Shown: piece by piece, positions 46,301 to 54,973 of the stretch
Numbering within the stretch: the first letter of the stretch is position 1
How the letters are laid out: each line of letters begins with the position of its first letter
Assembly: GCF_902833645.1 (NCBI RefSeq)
Contig: NZ_CADFGE010000017.1
Location: forward strand, 62,001 to 126,000
Direction: 5' to 3'
Length of the DNA: 64,000 bases
Origin: Paraburkholderia fungorum
Lineage (GTDB): Bacteria > Pseudomonadota > Gammaproteobacteria > Burkholderiales > Burkholderiaceae
The notes under the pieces: generated by a model
The model's input: the letters and a program-made list of their open reading frames with translations, nothing else
The model's database searches: none
Told to the model about the DNA's origin: nothing
Translations under genes and position numbers: made by a program

Positions 46301-46348
46301 TCATTCGATGTTTCATTCGGTGGATCATTCGGTGTGTCATTCGATAAA
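46301..46348 (-). repeat. 12-bp tandem repeat spanning a stop codon
   Basis: TCATTCG recurs at 46301, 46313, 46325 and 46337, exactly every 12 bases. On the minus strand each unit reads CGAATGA. The first unit supplies the TGA of the upstream gene; the next three repeat TGA in the same frame. A further CGAATGA contains the recJ start codon. Confidence 0.85.
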
Positions 46349-47464
46349 CAGCGAGGCGAACACGCGCCGCCGCCAGAATTTGCGCAGGTCGCCGCGTGTC
46401 ACCGTGAGCGTCACCGAGCCGGTGTCACCGCATAGCGTCATGCCGAGTTCATCGAGCCGGCCCGCTTGCAGCGCGGCCAACGCCGGTTCGAACCAGTCGG
46501 TTTGCAACGCGGCGAAGGCGTCGTTCCAGCGTGCCCAGTCCTGCTCGATGTAGGGTGCGGAGAACGGATCGAGTTCGACCAGCGTAGTGCCGTTGGCATG
46601 GGCATTCGTGCCGGCGGACGCGCCGGCTTGCGTGCCGCCCGCAGCGCCACGCGCTGTCAGTGCGGCGAAGGACGCCGGCGGTGCGCCGGTCTCGACGCCT
46701 GCGGTCATCGCGAGACCGCGCGTGGCTGCCGCGTCGGACAATACCCGCGCGAACGGGCTCGTCACTGCCTGCGCCGTTCCCTGCGCGTGAAACCAGATCG
46801 AGTTGACGGCCGGCAGACCACGCGCCTCGCGCGCTTCGTTGACCGGATGCTCGAACCACGCCATTTGCACTTCGTTCTGCAATTTCATCCAGGCGCGCGA
46901 GCGCTCGCCGGAATGCGCTTCGTGCGGCAGCCAGATTTCGATGTTGCGACCGCTCGCACGCAACGGCGACGCCCCCGCCAGCGTGCCGAAACCGTCTCCC
47001 GACAAGTACCAGCGCGCGGGCCTGGGCGCTTCGATCCGCACGCCGAGTTCTTCGATCAAGGGCCGGGCGACCGCCAGCAGGACGCTGGCTTCGTCGTCGG
47101 ATAGCTCGAGCGAGGCCGGATCGATCAGCACCAGATGGTCATGCGCGATGCGCACGTGCACCGGTTGCACGCAGGCCCACGTGGCGTTGCCGGGGTCGCC
47201 GCCGTCGGCACGCAGCATATACGGCGCGAGCGGTGCTTCATCGGCGGCCGCCGCGCCGCCCGGCAGTGCGCCGAACTGGCGCGCCACCCAGCGCTCATGC
47301 GGCAGCGTGCGCTGAAAATCTTCGCCGATCACCCGTTCGACCAGCGTCGCGCGCGCGATCAGCCGGTCGAGGGCCGGACTTCGGATGTCGTGTAGAGCGG
47401 TGGAGGCGTCCGCTGCGGCGGGCAGCGCGAAGGGCAGGAGAAGATGAAGACGGTTGGCGTGCAT
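46337..47464 (-). CDS. Conserved hypothetical protein upstream of recJ
   Basis: About 375 residues from ATG 47464 (ATG 47476 also possible; the longer frame to 47686 looks non-coding). I recall relatives in Burkholderia annotated as phosphoglycerate-mutase-like regulatory proteins, but no phosphoglycerate mutase motif (RHGE) is visible, so I do not adopt that. Seen: no clean signal peptide, a core with RIAHDHLVLIDPASLELSDDEA and IEELGVRIEAPRPARWYL, then LKLQNEVQMAW-like and VNSIWFHAQGTAQ segments, and an Ala/Gly-rich insertion near 275-300. It is probably cotranscribed with recJ, 52 bases downstream. Function unknown. Confidence 0.75.
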   Translation of the reverse strand: MHANRLHLLLPFALPAAADASTALHDIRSPALDRLIARATLVERVIGEDFQRTLPHERWVARQFGALPGGAAAADEAPLAPYMLRADGGDPGNATWACVQPVHVRIAHDHLVLIDPASLELSDDEASVLLAVARPLIEELGVRIEAPRPARWYLSGDGFGTLAGASPLRASGRNIEIWLPHEAHSGERSRAWMKLQNEVQMAWFEHPVNEAREARGLPAVNSIWFHAQGTAQAVTSPFARVLSDAAATRGLAMTAGVETGAPPASFAALTARGAAGGTQAGASAGTNAHANGTTLVELDPFSAPYIEQDWARWNDAFAALQTDWFEPALAALQAGRLDELGMTLCGDTGSVTLTVTRGDLRKFWRRRVFASLFIE

Positions 47465-47595
47465 GATGCTGCGCATTGTAGGGCAAAGAGTGCGAGTATT
47501 CAGACCATATCGGCGGATTCGGGCAGCGTGCCCGGATCCCGCCGATGGCAGCAGCCGAGCGCGGCGGCACCGCGCCCATGACGCCGGAGACCGAC

Positions 47596-47841
47596 ATGTC
47601 GCGTGAACTGAAAACCGAGCAGGAGTTGCTGGAACTGGTCGTGAAAGCGCTCGACGCCAATCCGGCCACGGCCGGCTGGATTCCAACCGGGTTCCACGAG
47701 ACCGTCGACGACGAAGACGGTTGCAACTGGGATATCACCCATCTGCATCGGGACCGCAAGGACGCGGAACTGCGCGACATGGCGGTCAGCCAGGCGGCCG
47801 GGATCATCAATGGGCTGAGGAGCCGCTACAACCTGCGTTAG
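47596..47841 (+). CDS. Small hypothetical protein (81 aa)
   Basis: From ATG 47596 with GGAG six bases upstream; an earlier in-frame start at 47545 has no such site. The product MSRELKTEQELLELV... is acidic and soluble, with a helical start, a Gly-Trp-Ile-Pro loop, EDGCNWDITHLH and a final helix. No family name is recognised. It is divergent from the recJ-side gene. Base composition and start signals support coding. Confidence 0.65.
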   Translation: MSRELKTEQELLELVVKALDANPATAGWIPTGFHETVDDEDGCNWDITHLHRDRKDAELRDMAVSQAAGIINGLRSRYNLR

Positions 47842-48139
47842 GGGCGGGGCCGCGCGCCCCGTGCACCGGGTCATTGCGCGAATGCGCGGCATTGTATGGC
47901 AAACTTCGCGCTTGATTGACGGCGGTAGCAGCAGCGACGGGGCGCCGGCTTCGGCGGCGCGGGGGTTTGCGAGGGGCGCGCCGGACGGCACCGGAACGTT
48001 TTACCGGAACCATCCGGGTTGCCGCGACACCAATAGATCACGACGCTCAGGCCGCATGACAGGCGCGACGGAGGCAGGTTGGCGCCGTCGTGTGCAGCAG
48101 AAGGCCGGAAGCAGACGAAGAACGCAGAAAAGGATTCGC

Positions 48140-49393
48140 TTGAAATTTCCCTACGAATGGCAGATTGGCTGGCGCTACACCCGCGCCGGCAAACGCACGA
48201 CCGGTAACGGCTTCATTTCCTTCATCGCACTCGTGTCGATGTCGGGCATCGCGCTCGGCGTCGCGGCGCTGATCGTCGTGTTGTCCGTGATGAACGGTTT
48301 CCAGAAAGAGGTGCGCGACCGGATGCTGTCGGTGCTGGCGCACGTCGAGATCTTTTCGCCGACCGGTTCGATGCCCAACTGGCAACTGACCGCCCAGGAA
48401 GCGCGCCAGAACAAGGAAGTGATCGGCGCGGCGCCGTACGTCGACGCGCAGGCGCTGCTCACGCGCCAGGACGCCGTGAGCGGCGTGGCACTGCGCGGCG
48501 TCGAACCGTCGCTGGAACCTGAAGTGTCCGATATCGGCAAGGAAATGAAGGGCGGCAAGCTGACCGACCTCGTGCCGGGCGACTTCGGTATCGTGCTGGG
48601 GGCGGACCTCGCCTCCAATCTCGGCGTGACGGTCAACGACAAGATCACGCTGGTCGCGCCCGAAGGCACCATCACGCCCGCCGGCATGCTGCCACGGCTG
48701 AAACAGTTCACGGTGGTGGGCATCTTCGAGTCCGGGCATTACGAGTACGACAGCACGCTCGCGCTGATCAACATCAAGGACGCCGAGGCGCTGTTCCGGC
48801 TGTCCGCGCCGACGGGAGTGCGGCTGCGCGTCACCGACATGCAGCGCGCGCCGGAGGTCGCGCATCAGTTGGCGCGCACGTTGTCGGGCGATCTGTATAT
48901 CCGCGACTGGACCCAGCAGAACAAGACGTGGTTCTCGGCGGTGCAGATCGAAAAACGCATGATGTTCATCATCCTCACGCTGATCATCGCGGTGGCGGCG
49001 TTCAATCTGGTGTCGTCGCTGGTAATGACTGTGACCAACAAACAGGCTGACATCGCGATTCTGCGCACGCTCGGCGCGCAGCCCGGCTCGATCATGAAGA
49101 TTTTCGTGGTGCAGGGCGTGACGATCGGCTTTATCGGCACGGCGACCGGCGTGGCGCTCGGTTGCCTGATTGCGTGGAGCATTCCGTGGCTCGTGCCGAT
49201 GATCGAGCATCTGCTCGGTGTGCAGTTCCTGCCGCCGTCGGTGTATTTCATCAGCGAACTGCCGTCCGAACTGATTCCCGCCGACGTGGCGCGGATCGGC
49301 ATCATCGCGTTCCTGATGTCGGCGCTGGCGACCCTTTATCCGAGCTGGCGTGGTGCGAAAGTCCGTCCTGCGGAGGCACTGCGCTATGAATGA
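48140..49393 (+). CDS. Lipoprotein-releasing ABC transporter permease (LolC/E family)
   Basis: 417 residues from TTG 48140, with AAGGA six bases upstream; this gives the family N-terminus KFPYEWQIGWRYTRAGKR. One N-terminal helix (FISFIALVSMSGIALGVAALIVVLSVMNGF), a periplasmic domain of about 210 residues, then three C-terminal helices of the FtsX type (IILTLIIAVAAFNLVSSLVM and others). With LolD it extracts lipoproteins from the inner membrane for LolA. Only one permease gene is present, overlapping lolD by 8 bases, so it may act as a LolF-like homodimer rather than a LolC-LolE heterodimer. Confidence 0.92.
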   Translation: MKFPYEWQIGWRYTRAGKRTTGNGFISFIALVSMSGIALGVAALIVVLSVMNGFQKEVRDRMLSVLAHVEIFSPTGSMPNWQLTAQEARQNKEVIGAAPYVDAQALLTRQDAVSGVALRGVEPSLEPEVSDIGKEMKGGKLTDLVPGDFGIVLGADLASNLGVTVNDKITLVAPEGTITPAGMLPRLKQFTVVGIFESGHYEYDSTLALINIKDAEALFRLSAPTGVRLRVTDMQRAPEVAHQLARTLSGDLYIRDWTQQNKTWFSAVQIEKRMMFIILTLIIAVAAFNLVSSLVMTVTNKQADIAILRTLGAQPGSIMKIFVVQGVTIGFIGTATGVALGCLIAWSIPWLVPMIEHLLGVQFLPPSVYFISELPSELIPADVARIGIIAFLMSALATLYPSWRGAKVRPAEALRYE

Positions 49394-50129
49394 CCGTTCC
49401 ACTAGCGTATCCATGGTTTCTGGCGACAACGCGTTGCATCCCTATGTGCTGGAAGCAACCGGCATTTCGAAGTCGTTCGTGCAGGGCGGTCTCAATGTGC
49501 AGGTGCTCAACAACGCGCAATTGAGCGTGCGGCGCGGTGAAAAGCTGGCGATCGTCGGCGCGTCGGGTTCCGGCAAGAGCACGCTGCTGCATGTGCTCGG
49601 CGGGCTCGACGATCCGAGCGCGGGTCATGTCTCGGTGATGGGCAAGCCGTTTACGAAACTCTCCGAGCGCAAACGTAACGACCTGCGCAATCGCGCGCTC
49701 GGTTTCGTGTACCAGTTTCACCATCTGTTGCCGGAATTCACCGCGCTCGACAATGTCGCGATGCCGCTGCGGATTCGCCGCATGACCACCGAAGCCGCGC
49801 GGCGCGAGGCGCTCGCGGTGCTGGAACGGGTCGGCATGGGGCATCGCGCGAAGCATCGTCCAGGTGAGCTGTCGGGCGGCGAGCGTCAGCGCGTGGCCAT
49901 CGCCCGGGCGCTGGTGACCAAGCCCGCTTGCGTGCTCGCCGACGAACCCACGGGCAATCTGGACGGCGGCACGGCCGACACGGTCTTCAACCTGATGCTC
50001 GAACTTTCGCAAACACTCGACACCAGCTTCGTGATCGTCACGCACGATCCGGAGCTGGCCGGACGTTGCGACCGGATCATGCGGCTGCGCGACGGCGTCT
50101 TGCACGAAGAGCCACCCGTGCCGGTTTAA
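49386..50129 (+). CDS. lolD: Lipoprotein-releasing ABC transporter ATP-binding protein
   Basis: 247 residues from ATG 49386, overlapping the permease stop. Walker A GASGSGKSTL, Q-loop FVYQFHHLLPEF (the LolD-type motif), signature LSGGERQRVAIARAL, Walker B ACVLADEPTGNLD and the H-loop VIVTHDPEL are present. It powers lipoprotein release. An N-terminal extension of about 20 residues precedes the usual start of the domain, so a later start is possible. Confidence 0.95.
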   Translation: MNDRSTSVSMVSGDNALHPYVLEATGISKSFVQGGLNVQVLNNAQLSVRRGEKLAIVGASGSGKSTLLHVLGGLDDPSAGHVSVMGKPFTKLSERKRNDLRNRALGFVYQFHHLLPEFTALDNVAMPLRIRRMTTEAARREALAVLERVGMGHRAKHRPGELSGGERQRVAIARALVTKPACVLADEPTGNLDGGTADTVFNLMLELSQTLDTSFVIVTHDPELAGRCDRIMRLRDGVLHEEPPVPV

Positions 50130-50178
50130 GCGCCGCGCACAACGCGAGCGAGGCTCTGCCGCTAACGAGGAGCGCGCC

Positions 50179-50967
50179 ATGTGGATCGATACGCACTGCC
50201 ATCTCGACGCTTCCGAATTCAACGCCGACCGCGAGGCGGTCGCCGATGCGGCGCGTCAGGCCGGTGTCGGGCGTATCGTGATTCCGGCGATCGGCCGCGA
50301 GAACTTTACGGCGGTGCGTGAGCTCGCGCACCGTATCGACGGCGGCGCGTATGCGCTCGGCATTCATCCGCTCTTCACGCCGGGTGCGCAGGAGAGCGAT
50401 CTCGAACTGCTGCGCATGGAAATCGAGGCGAGTCTCGACGATCCACGGTTTGTCGGCATAGGCGAAATCGGCCTCGACTATTTCGTCGAGGGTCTCGACG
50501 ATGCGCGCCAGCAGTTCTTCTACAACGGTCAACTTCAACTGGCGCGCGAATTCGATCTGCCGGTGATTTGCCACGTGCGCAAATCGCAGGATCAGGTGAT
50601 CAAAGGGCTGCGGCGGCATCAGATTCATCGCGGCATCGCGCACGCCTTCAACGGTAGTTTTCAGCAGGCCGAGGCGTATATCGACCAGGGCATGCATCTC
50701 GGTTTTGGCGGCAATCTGACCTTCGAGCGGGCGCGGCAAATCCGGCGCCTGGCGGAACAGCTGCCGTTCGAGGCGCTGGTCGTCGAGACCGACGCGCCGG
50801 ACATCGCCCCATCCTGGATCTACAAACAGCGCAACTCGCCGGATCAGATTCCGGCTATCGGCGCGGGCCTCGCGCAACTGCGCGGCATGAGCGCCGACGA
50901 AGCCGCCCTAGGCACAACGGCTAACGCGCTCGCCGCGCTGCCGCGGCTGGCACTTTCCTCTGCATAA
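50179..50967 (+). CDS. TatD family metal-dependent hydrolase
   Basis: 262 residues. TIM-barrel metal ligands: DTHCHLD at the N-terminus, GEIGLDYF near 95, the CHVRKSQDQ and AHAFNGSF histidines, and VETDAPDIAP near 203. The family has 3'-5' DNase activity; this member is closest in style to the TatD/YjjV group. It follows lolD by 49 bases on the same strand with AACGAGGAG before ATG, so it may be part of the lol operon. Exact paralog identity (TatD, YcfH or YjjV) is not resolved. Confidence 0.92.
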   Translation: MWIDTHCHLDASEFNADREAVADAARQAGVGRIVIPAIGRENFTAVRELAHRIDGGAYALGIHPLFTPGAQESDLELLRMEIEASLDDPRFVGIGEIGLDYFVEGLDDARQQFFYNGQLQLAREFDLPVICHVRKSQDQVIKGLRRHQIHRGIAHAFNGSFQQAEAYIDQGMHLGFGGNLTFERARQIRRLAEQLPFEALVVETDAPDIAPSWIYKQRNSPDQIPAIGAGLAQLRGMSADEAALGTTANALAALPRLALSSA

Positions 50968-51088
50968 TTGAACGCGATGGTCTGAGTGGTTCGCGTCGGG
51001 CGGAACACATGCCCGGCGGGTCTGCTGACGTCTGTTCGCTGAGCGTCATGTGGTCAGGCGAAGGCTGAACGGATGGCGCGGAGGGCGG

Positions 51089-53809
51089 ATGCGGGCATGG
51101 TGGTGCGGGTTTGCGTTGGGGGTGATTGGGCTGCAGCGGCAGGCGGCATTGCCGGATTGGCGTGGGTGGTGTGCGCTGCTTTCCCTTGGGTGCGTTGCGA
51201 TTCTGGTCGCGGTGTGGGGCTTGCGCTGGCCGGTTTCAGTAGCCGCCGATGCGCATGCGGCTGCCGCTGCCGCGAAATCATCCATTGGCCGTGCCTTGTC
51301 CGGCACGCGCGCTCGTTCTTGCGTCGGCTGGGGCGCGCTGTGGATCGCGGCTCTTTGTGTGGGTTTCGGCTATGCCGCCTGGCGTGCGGAAGTCCGGCTC
51401 GCGGTGAGCTTGCCGAACGCCTGGGAAGGGCGCGACATCGAGGTTGTAGGCAGTATCAAGGGACTGCCGTCACGCGACGATAAGGGTGCGCGCTTCCTTT
51501 TTGAAGTCGAGTCGGCGAATGCGCCGATCGCCGCTTTTCCGCGCGTGCTTCAACTCTCGTGGATTGCCGCAGATGCGCCTGCGCCGCCGCTCGAACCGGG
51601 CACGCGCTGGCGTCTGACGGTGCGGCTCAAACGCCCGCATGGCAATGCGAACTTCGGCGTGCGCGATGTGGAAGCCAGTTTGCTGGCGCGCAATGTGCGC
51701 GCCACCGGCTATGTGAGCGCGCCGGCTCAAGCTGTGCGCCTGCATGGCATGTCGCGTGGCATAAGCGTGACGGTCGATCGCTGGCGCGCCGCGCTGCGTG
51801 CGCGCATTGACAGCGTGCTCGCCGACGCGGCGCATCGCGGGATCGTGGTGGCGCTCGCCATCGGCGCGCAGGACGAAGTCAGCCCGTCCGACTGGCTGTT
51901 GATGCGCGGCACGGGCACCAGTCATCTGGTGGCGATCTCGGGTTTGCACATCGGCTTTGCCGCCGGCCTCGCGGCGTGGCTCACCGGGGCAGTGTGGCGG
52001 CGCTCGGGATTCGTCGGCCGCAACTGGCCGCTGCTGCTGCCCGCGCAGGTTGTCGCGGTGATGGGTGGCGCGTTGTTCGCCGGGCTGCATGCAGCCTTGG
52101 CGGGTTTCAACGTGCCGGCCCAGCGCGCGCTGTGGATGGCGGGGGTGGTGGCGCTCGCCTTTATCAGCGGGCGCAACCTCGCGCGATCGGTGGTGCTGGC
52201 GTGGGCGTTGGGCCTCGTGCTGCTGATCGATCCGTGGGCCGTGGTGGCGGCGGGATTCTGGCTGTCGTTCTGCGCGGTGGCGGCGATTCTGTTCGCGATG
52301 TCGGGACGGCCGCGGGTGCAGGACCACGAGCAGCGCCGCGACGAAGAGAGTGAAGGCAGCGTGACGCCAACGAGATTTGCGCGCCTGTGGTCTGTCGTAT
52401 GCCGCCGCGCCCGGGCTTTCGGCGAACGGGCGCGCGGTGCCGCGCATGTGCAGTTCGCGGTGACCGTCGCGCTTGCACCGCTCACCGTCTATTGGTTCGC
52501 CCAGATTCCGTTGATCGGCCCGCTCGCGAATGCCTTCGCGATTCCGTGGGTGAGTCTGCTGGTGACGCCGGCCGTATTGGCAGGCGTCGTGTTGCCCGCG
52601 CCGTTCGACGCCTACGCTTTTCGCGCCGCGCACAGCTTGCTCGACCTGCTGGCGACAGGCCTGCAAATGCTGTCCGGTCCGGCATGGACGCTTTGGCGGC
52701 TGCCCCAGCCGGACCCATGGGCGCTCACCGCGGCGGCGCTTGGCGTTTGCTGGTGTCTGGCGCCGCGTGGCTGGCCGCTGCGCTGGGCCGCACCGATCAC
52801 GTGGCTGCCGCTGCTGATGCCGGCGCCAGCCGGGCCGCCGCACGGCAGCTTTCGCCTGACGGCGCTGGATATCGGTCAAGGCACCTCGGTGCTGGTCGAA
52901 ACCGCGCATCACACGCTGTTATTCGACGCCGGACCGGGACCGGAATCGACGCATGCGGGTGAACGGGTTGTCGTGCCGTTTTTGCAGGCACACGGCGTTA
53001 GAGCGCTCGATACACTGCTTATCAGCCATGCCGATTCCGACCATTCGGGCGGCGCGCCGGCTGTACTGGAGGCGATCGAGGTACGTCAAATGATGGCGGC
53101 ATTGGCGCCCGCCAATCCGTTGTGGTCGAACGCGAGGGAGCGCGGCGCGGCTACGTTGCCCTGTGCGGCTGGCCAGCGTTGGCAATGGGACGGCGTGGAG
53201 TTCGCGATACTGTGGCCGGATGCCGGACCGCTGCAAGGCAAGCCGAATGCCCATTGCTGCGTGTTGCGGGTGAGTACGGCGCCGGCCCGCACGAATCTGC
53301 CGACCGCGGCGAGCCCGCCGGCCGCTAATGTTCAAACCGTGGCGCCGCGCATGGCCGCCTTGCTGGCGGCTGATATCGAAGCGCCGGTCGAACGCATGCT
53401 GCTCGCCCGCGATCGCGACGCGTTGCGCGCCCAGGTGCTGGTCGTGCCGCATCACGGGAGCAAGACCTCGTCGACTGAGCCGTTCCTCGACTCTATCGAC
53501 CCGCTCATCGCGCTATTTCAGGTAGGCTATCGCAACCGGTTTCATCATCCGAATGCAGGTGTGTTCGAGCGTTACAAGGCTCGGCATATCGAGCTTGCAC
53601 GCAGCGATGCGGACGGTGCGGTGCGGGTTGACGTCAATCCGAACATCAACCCCGACATCGACCCGACCATCGAACCAGGCGCCGGGCCGAAGGCCAGCGA
53701 GGGACTTGATTCCGCAGTCGCCGAAGGAGTCGATCCGGGCCTTGGCGCCGCCACCCTGACGCTCGAGCGCTATCGCGACACGCAGCACCGCTACTGGATG
53801 GATCGCTGA
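51089..53809 (+). CDS. comEC: DNA internalization-related competence protein ComEC/Rec2
   Basis: About 906 residues from ATG 51089 (GGAGG four bases upstream; GTG 51050 would add 13). N-terminal membrane segments and a DUF4131 region come first, then the Competence domain with SHLVAISGLHIGFAAGLAAWL and several helices to about 550. A C-terminal metallo-beta-lactamase-like domain has LDIGQGTSVLVE, ISHADSDHSGG and VPHHGSKTSST. It forms the inner-membrane DNA channel of transformation. The C-terminus has a short N/D-P-N-I repeat insertion (VNPNINPDIDPTIEP). No other com genes are in the window. Confidence 0.93.
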   Translation: MRAWWCGFALGVIGLQRQAALPDWRGWCALLSLGCVAILVAVWGLRWPVSVAADAHAAAAAAKSSIGRALSGTRARSCVGWGALWIAALCVGFGYAAWRAEVRLAVSLPNAWEGRDIEVVGSIKGLPSRDDKGARFLFEVESANAPIAAFPRVLQLSWIAADAPAPPLEPGTRWRLTVRLKRPHGNANFGVRDVEASLLARNVRATGYVSAPAQAVRLHGMSRGISVTVDRWRAALRARIDSVLADAAHRGIVVALAIGAQDEVSPSDWLLMRGTGTSHLVAISGLHIGFAAGLAAWLTGAVWRRSGFVGRNWPLLLPAQVVAVMGGALFAGLHAALAGFNVPAQRALWMAGVVALAFISGRNLARSVVLAWALGLVLLIDPWAVVAAGFWLSFCAVAAILFAMSGRPRVQDHEQRRDEESEGSVTPTRFARLWSVVCRRARAFGERARGAAHVQFAVTVALAPLTVYWFAQIPLIGPLANAFAIPWVSLLVTPAVLAGVVLPAPFDAYAFRAAHSLLDLLATGLQMLSGPAWTLWRLPQPDPWALTAAALGVCWCLAPRGWPLRWAAPITWLPLLMPAPAGPPHGSFRLTALDIGQGTSVLVETAHHTLLFDAGPGPESTHAGERVVVPFLQAHGVRALDTLLISHADSDHSGGAPAVLEAIEVRQMMAALAPANPLWSNARERGAATLPCAAGQRWQWDGVEFAILWPDAGPLQGKPNAHCCVLRVSTAPARTNLPTAASPPAANVQTVAPRMAALLAADIEAPVERMLLARDRDALRAQVLVVPHHGSKTSSTEPFLDSIDPLIALFQVGYRNRFHHPNAGVFERYKARHIELARSDADGAVRVDVNPNINPDIDPTIEPGAGPKASEGLDSAVAEGVDPGLGAATLTLERYRDTQHRYWMDR

Positions 53810-53915
53810 TGGATTGCCGGCCGCACGAAGAGAATAAATGCGCCGCCGGGCCGGAGTCTGAACCAAGAGTCAGGCGCGGGGCCCAGGCGCCGAAACAGAA
53901 CGGAGAGTGCCGCAG

Positions 53916-54719
53916 TTGAAAAACATCATCCACTTCTCGCATGCGAACGGGTTCCCGGCGTCGACTTACCGAACGATCTTCGCCGAGCTCGCCGACGACT
54001 ACGAACTGCGCTCGATCGAGCGCATCGGTCACGACGCGCGTTATCCGGTCACGCAGGACTGGCCGCATCTGGTCGAGCAGTTGCTCGACGACGTGGGCCG
54101 GTGTTACGAGCAGCCGGTGTGGCTGGTCGGCCATTCGCTGGGCGGCTATCTGTCGCTGATGGCGGCGCTGAAAAAGCCGCAGTGGGTGAGAGGCGTGATC
54201 ATGCTCGATTCGCCCGTGATCGCGGGTTGGCGCAGCAGCATGCTGCGAGTGTCGCAATGGACGGGACTCGACGAACGCCTGTCGCCCGCGGCGGCCACCC
54301 GCTCGCGCCGTACGCAGTGGGCAAGCCGAGAGGAGGCGTGGCGGCACTTTCATTCGAAACCGGCGTTCGCGCGTTGGGACGAGCGCATGCTGTCGGACTA
54401 CATCGACTTCGGCATCCCGCAGAGCTCGCCGGACGGAGGCCGCTCGCTTGCATTCGACCGGCGCACCGAATATCAGATCTACAAGACCTTGCCGCATACG
54501 CTTGGGCCTCGCCTCGCGCGTGGCGCGCCGGTGCCGGTGGGCTTCATCGCCGGTACGCGGTCAAAGGAAGTGCGCCAGGCGGGGCTGGACGCCACCCGCC
54601 GCGCAACCGGCGGGCATGTGGAATGGATCGAAGGCAGCCATTTGTATCCAATGGAAAAACCGCTCGAAACCGCGCGTGCGGTGCAGCGGATGTTGCGCGA
54701 ACTGGAGCGGCGCGCCTAA
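53916..54719 (+). CDS. Alpha/beta hydrolase
   Basis: 267 residues from TTG 53916, ten bases after GGAG. GTG 53907 is also in frame but lies directly on that site. The start KNIIHFSHANGFPASTY is typical of a small hydrolase group. The nucleophile elbow is GHSLGGYLS (Ser near 122), with a probable acid near the TRSKE loop and His in EGSHLYPMEKP. No signal peptide. Substrate unknown. It follows comEC by about 100 bases on the same strand. Confidence 0.85.
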   Translation: MKNIIHFSHANGFPASTYRTIFAELADDYELRSIERIGHDARYPVTQDWPHLVEQLLDDVGRCYEQPVWLVGHSLGGYLSLMAALKKPQWVRGVIMLDSPVIAGWRSSMLRVSQWTGLDERLSPAAATRSRRTQWASREEAWRHFHSKPAFARWDERMLSDYIDFGIPQSSPDGGRSLAFDRRTEYQIYKTLPHTLGPRLARGAPVPVGFIAGTRSKEVRQAGLDATRRATGGHVEWIEGSHLYPMEKPLETARAVQRMLRELERRA

Positions 54720-54973
54720 GGCCGTGACGGGCACCGCGCGCGAGGCGGCGTCCGCGTTCACCGGCGTGGTAGCCTGTTCACAAGAGGCGTGACCGCAGAC
54801 GCGAGCGCGGCGCGGTCCGCTAAAGCGCTTCACCGGCGCCGCGAAAACGGTGCATGATCGACGAACGGCGATTGCCATCGCCGCGGCATACTTTCGTGCG
54901 GATGTCGCCAGGAATTCGCTGGGTTGAGACCCTGCTTTACGGTATAATCCGTTTTTCCCGCGAGCATCCAGCG

